From NCBI RefSeq assembly GCF_020783315.1, contig NZ_CP086063.1, positions 3,150,501 through 3,214,500 of the forward strand: a stretch of 64,000 nt of DNA, in the 5' to 3' direction. Source of the DNA: Ferruginibacter lapsinanis (GTDB lineage: Bacteria; Bacteroidota; Bacteroidia; Chitinophagales; Chitinophagaceae). A program made the translations under genes and the position numbers. The number at the start of each line of letters is the position of its first letter. Positions within the stretch are counted from its first letter, which is position 1. Positions 62,192 to 64,000 of this stretch are shown here, piece by piece. Under the pieces are notes generated by a model. The model worked only from the letters and a program-made list of their open reading frames with translations, did no database searches and was not told the DNA's origin.

Positions 62192-62649
62192 ACAAAGTAA
62201 AGGAGAAGCAAATTTAATTGCCAATAAAACTGAGATTATGTCGAATAGTAGCTCTACCACCACCTAAATCAATAACAATATTCCAATAGTCATCATGTGG
62301 AGCTGCAATTCTTGCAGGAAAATATTCAAAGAATCCCCCCTCTGGCGCAAGTCTTCCGTCAGGATGACTTGATGCCAATCAAATCTTCCGGACTCCGTCC
62401 GGCATTTGAAATACAAATGATGACAACAAAAAAATGATAAAAAGAATTACAAAAGTTCAACCTTAACTTATCCTAGGTCAGTACCCCCTCTTGGCGCAAG
62501 CATCCGCTTGTGCCCGAATTTAATACACTAACAAGCAATATCTAAATAAAGAAATACTAAAAAACTACAGGCACATTTCGAAAACTCTTTTATGCTCAGG
62601 CACAAGCAGATGCTTGCGCCAGCAGTGAGGCGTTCAAAAAGTTTTCACT
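62192..62649. other. Repeat-rich intergenic region after the TIR gene
   Basis: This 460-bp gap holds palindromes of the GGCGCAAGC/GCTTGYGCC type (near 62344-62380, 62493-62514, 62599-62620) and a CCGGACTCCGTCCGG hairpin near 62387-62401. I see no frame and no RNA gene. Confidence 0.65.
62493..62620. repeat. Inverted pair of 22-bp REP-like palindromes
   Basis: 62493-62514 (GGCGCAAGCATCCGCTTGTG, then CC) and 62599-62620 are reverse complements with one mismatch in 22. Each is itself partly self-complementary. They are separated by about 85 bp of AT-rich sequence. Confidence 0.8.
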
Positions 62650-62874
62650 TTGATCATCATCATTTTCACTTCTATCACCGTCTACATCACTACACTCATT
62701 CGTAACATCACTTTTACCAATGTCATTTTAGCTACGCTCAACAGCAACATCATTTTTAACAACATCATTTTCGTTATTAAAAAAATATCTTTCACAACAA
62801 GCAACCGCATCATCATTTTTAGCGACTATATTTTATATAATAGCAACATCATCATCACAACAATCATAGTCGTC
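62643..62874 (+). repeat. G-poor tract of CATCATT-like units
   Basis: The plus strand is almost free of G. Units such as CATCATTTT, ACATCAC and CAACATCAT recur irregularly every 10-20 bp. The tract is open in the frame of the downstream XRE gene and would encode an Ile/Thr/Asn-rich hydrophobic extension. Confidence 0.6.
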
Positions 62875-63240
62875 ATGCTAACACTTAACTTAACCCCCAT
62901 TTTTAAAGCAAGAGGAATCGACAGGCCATACGCCACCTTAGTAAAAGCAGGTATCTCAAGAATGTCCGCCGGGAAGATACTCAACGGCACCACCCGTATC
63001 TTTCGTTTAGATCACATCGAGATCATTTGTACCATCCTCAATTGCGAACCCAACGACCTCCTTCAATGGACACCAACAAAAAACCAGGTTTATCCCACCA
63101 CCCATCCCCTCAGCAAACTCAAACAAACAGACATATCCTCCAACATCAGGGAAACCCTTTCCACCATCCCATTAAAACAATTAAAAGAATTAGATAACAT
63201 CATCATCAATCAAAACAAAGAAAACATCAACGAACCATAA
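62875..63240 (+). CDS. XRE/Cro-type helix-turn-helix regulator
   Basis: The 121-residue protein from ATG 62875 has a helix-turn-helix (residues about 13-62: RGIDRPYATLVKAGISRMSA, then GKILNGTTRIFRLDHIEIIC, then CTILNCEPNDLLQW). This is typical of short XRE-type regulators that bind phage- or plasmid-like operators. The frame stays open for 75 more codons upstream, but that part is G-poor low complexity and unlikely to be translated. Its codons are unusually C-rich at the third position compared with neighbours. It may regulate the island genes. Confidence 0.75.
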   Translation: MLTLNLTPIFKARGIDRPYATLVKAGISRMSAGKILNGTTRIFRLDHIEIICTILNCEPNDLLQWTPTKNQVYPTTHPLSKLKQTDISSNIRETLSTIPLKQLKELDNIIINQNKENINEP

Positions 63241-63314
63241 AGCCCCATATCTGCACCAGTGAAGTATCTTTTCTTTTTGATTTGGAGATTTGGATATTTG
63301 AAGATGATAAAACA

Positions 63315-63512
63315 TGATGTAGAATTACTGAAGTTGAGTTTACAGTTTGAAAATCCCGAGCGTAGTCTCGGGAAGTACAAAAGTTAAATCAGGGAAACAA
63401 CCGACAAAGCGGATGTAATGCTTTGTCGGGGTCTTTTTTTTGGAACATCCCGATGATTTCGGGAGTTTCTTTTTTGGGCAAGTTGTAAATCCCGATTATT
63501 TCGGGGCAAAAA
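63315..63512 (+). repeat. Two-hairpin repeat element, copy 2, with extra mini-palindromes
   Basis: The backbone matches the copy at 52331-52465 (TGTAGAATTACT, GTACAAAAG, CCGACAAAG-CGGATGTAATG-CTTTGTCGG, T-run, TTCTTTTTTGGGCAAG). Three CCCGA-N-TCGGG hairpins absent from copy 1 lie at 63354-63373, about 63449-63463 and about 63490-63504. Confidence 0.8.
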
Positions 63513-63551
63513 AGAAAATAACAAATTAGATACCCTTTGTTGTAATAGGGC

Positions 63552-63577
63552 CGTCTTCGACAAGCTCAGACTGACAG
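63552..63577 (-). repeat. 26-bp island-flanking sequence, right copy
   Basis: The inverted partner of 56363-56388 (25 of 26). Begins CGTCTTCGACAAGCTCAGAC. Confidence 0.7.
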
Positions 63578-63605
63578 CTTTTATAATTGTAAAAGCCTTT
63601 TTATA

Positions 63606-63665
63606 CCACTGCCCCGGTTCGTGGCACACGAAACGGCAAAGCTTGAAATCTAACTGAAATAAAAA
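63606..63665 (+). repeat. 60-bp direct repeat, copy 2, followed by an inverted 19-mer
   Basis: It matches 60141-60200 at 57 of 60 positions. The 19-mer at 63616-63634 is exactly inverted at 63670-63688 (GTTTCGTGTGCCACGAACC), so this copy can form a perfect 19-bp hairpin that the first copy lacks. Confidence 0.85.
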
Positions 63666-63733
63666 AAATGTTTCGTGTGCCACGAACCATGGCGGAGGAA
63701 AGGAACACAAACTAAGGCTACACTACAACTGTT

Positions 63734-64000
63734 TTATTTTACCCCTGGCACAAGTTTTTTTATCTCTGCTTCCAGGTAATCGATTTTTAACAATTGTTGC
63801 TTAAGCATTTCATTTTCTTTTTTTATCGCTGCGTTTTGTTGCTCAAGTTTATCAATTTTGATCGACTGATCGGCGCTGCGTTTTTCAAGTCCTTTCAACA
63901 TGATCATCATAATGCCATCCATATCAGCACTGGCTAATAAGGTATCACACCCTATAGTACCAATTTTATCTTTACCAAATGCGGCATAAATATCCTGTGC
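63734..64000 (-). CDS. Tail-fibre/S74-chaperone-type protein, C-terminal part only
   Basis: Only the last 88 codons are in the window; the frame is open to the right edge (AQDIYAAFGKDKIGTIGCDT is the first visible stretch). The pattern AFGKDxIGTIGCDTLLASAD, then DGIMMIMLKGLEKR and a Leu/Lys coiled coil (IDKLEQQNAAIKKENEMLKQ) matches the end of intramolecular-chaperone (Peptidase_S74) domains. These domains are found in Bacteroidota tail-fibre-like surface proteins. The rest of the gene lies outside. Confidence 0.75.
   Translation of the reverse strand, partial: AQDIYAAFGKDKIGTIGCDTLLASADMDGIMMIMLKGLEKRSADQSIKIDKLEQQNAAIKKENEMLKQQLLKIDYLEAEIKKLVPGVK

Larger units (their letters stand above)
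63241..63733. other. Right-edge repeat region of the island
   Basis: It holds a short GATTTGGA array (63279-63302), an extended copy of the two-hairpin element (63315-63512), the right copy of the 26-bp flanking sequence (63552-63577) and the second 60-bp repeat (63606-63665). A 108-codon minus-strand frame over these repeats is considered fortuitous. Confidence 0.7.

Noticed and set aside
62650-62874. N-terminal extension of the XRE gene as a membrane domain
   Set aside because: The open frame is explained by the lack of G on the plus strand; the Ile/Thr/Asn run is low complexity and a normal XRE start exists at 62875.
63384-63710. 108-codon minus-strand frame
   Set aside because: It covers the terminator element and the 60-bp repeat and has no protein-like composition.

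Overview
The window is a chromosomal segment from a member of the Bacteroidota, most likely of the Chitinophagaceae type. I infer this from several independent signs. Secreted proteins end in type IX secretion sorting tails (YPNP, RPNP or FPNP motifs). Promoter-like elements have the form TAnnTTTG, and most genes lack an obvious Shine-Dalgarno sequence. Other signs are Bacteroidota-style RHS, OstA-like and DUF1566 proteins and an AT-rich composition. The exact genus cannot be read from the sequence.

Layout. 1-2.7 kb: end of a surface-polysaccharide locus (membrane protein, hexapeptide acyltransferase, flippase). 2.7-3.7 kb: inward-rectifier K+ channel. 3.7-10.3 kb: envelope block with an LptD-like protein, cell-wall amidase, MCE/MlaD protein and OstA-like protein. 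10.3-14.7 kb: two large secreted proteins. 15-19.5 kb: membrane pyrophosphatase and a BlaI/M56-peptidase pair with a palindromic candidate operator. 19.5-22.5 kb: type IX cargo with a small secreted partner. 23-27.6 kb: housekeeping genes (LEA-type lipoprotein, pyrE, NUDIX, thioesterase, coaD, pyrB, pyrR). 27.9-34.2 kb: secreted metalloprotease, P5C dehydrogenase and prfB with a programmed +1 frameshift. 34.4-38.1 kb: an RHS-type protein that stops just after its core, followed at once by an IS3-family element. 38.1-46 kb: a candidate small RNA, lpxD, pentapeptide protein, secreted proteins, universal stress protein, FMN reductase and a DEAD-box helicase. 46.3-50.9 kb: a large type IX cargo, a candidate 29-residue membrane peptide and a putative lipoprotein. 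50.9-56.1 kb: thrA-thrB-thrC operon with G/C-rich palindromic repeats inserted at the thrA/thrB junction.

56.4-63.6 kb is an accessory island full of repeats. It holds an overlapping nucleotidyltransferase-fold/DUF262 pair, two membrane-anchored proteins (one SPFH-like), an unknown protein paired with a coiled-coil TIR protein, and an XRE-type regulator. A 26-bp sequence with 25 matches flanks the island in inverted orientation. This is the best candidate in the window for an undescribed (probably anti-phage) system, but that role is inferred from domains and context. The window ends inside the 3' part of a tail-fibre/S74-chaperone-type gene on the minus strand.

Besides genes, the window holds several repeat classes: 8-bp-unit arrays in inverted pairs, a two-hairpin terminator element in two copies (one with three extra CCCGA/TCGGG mini-palindromes), a 60-bp direct repeat, and GGCGCAAGC palindromes.
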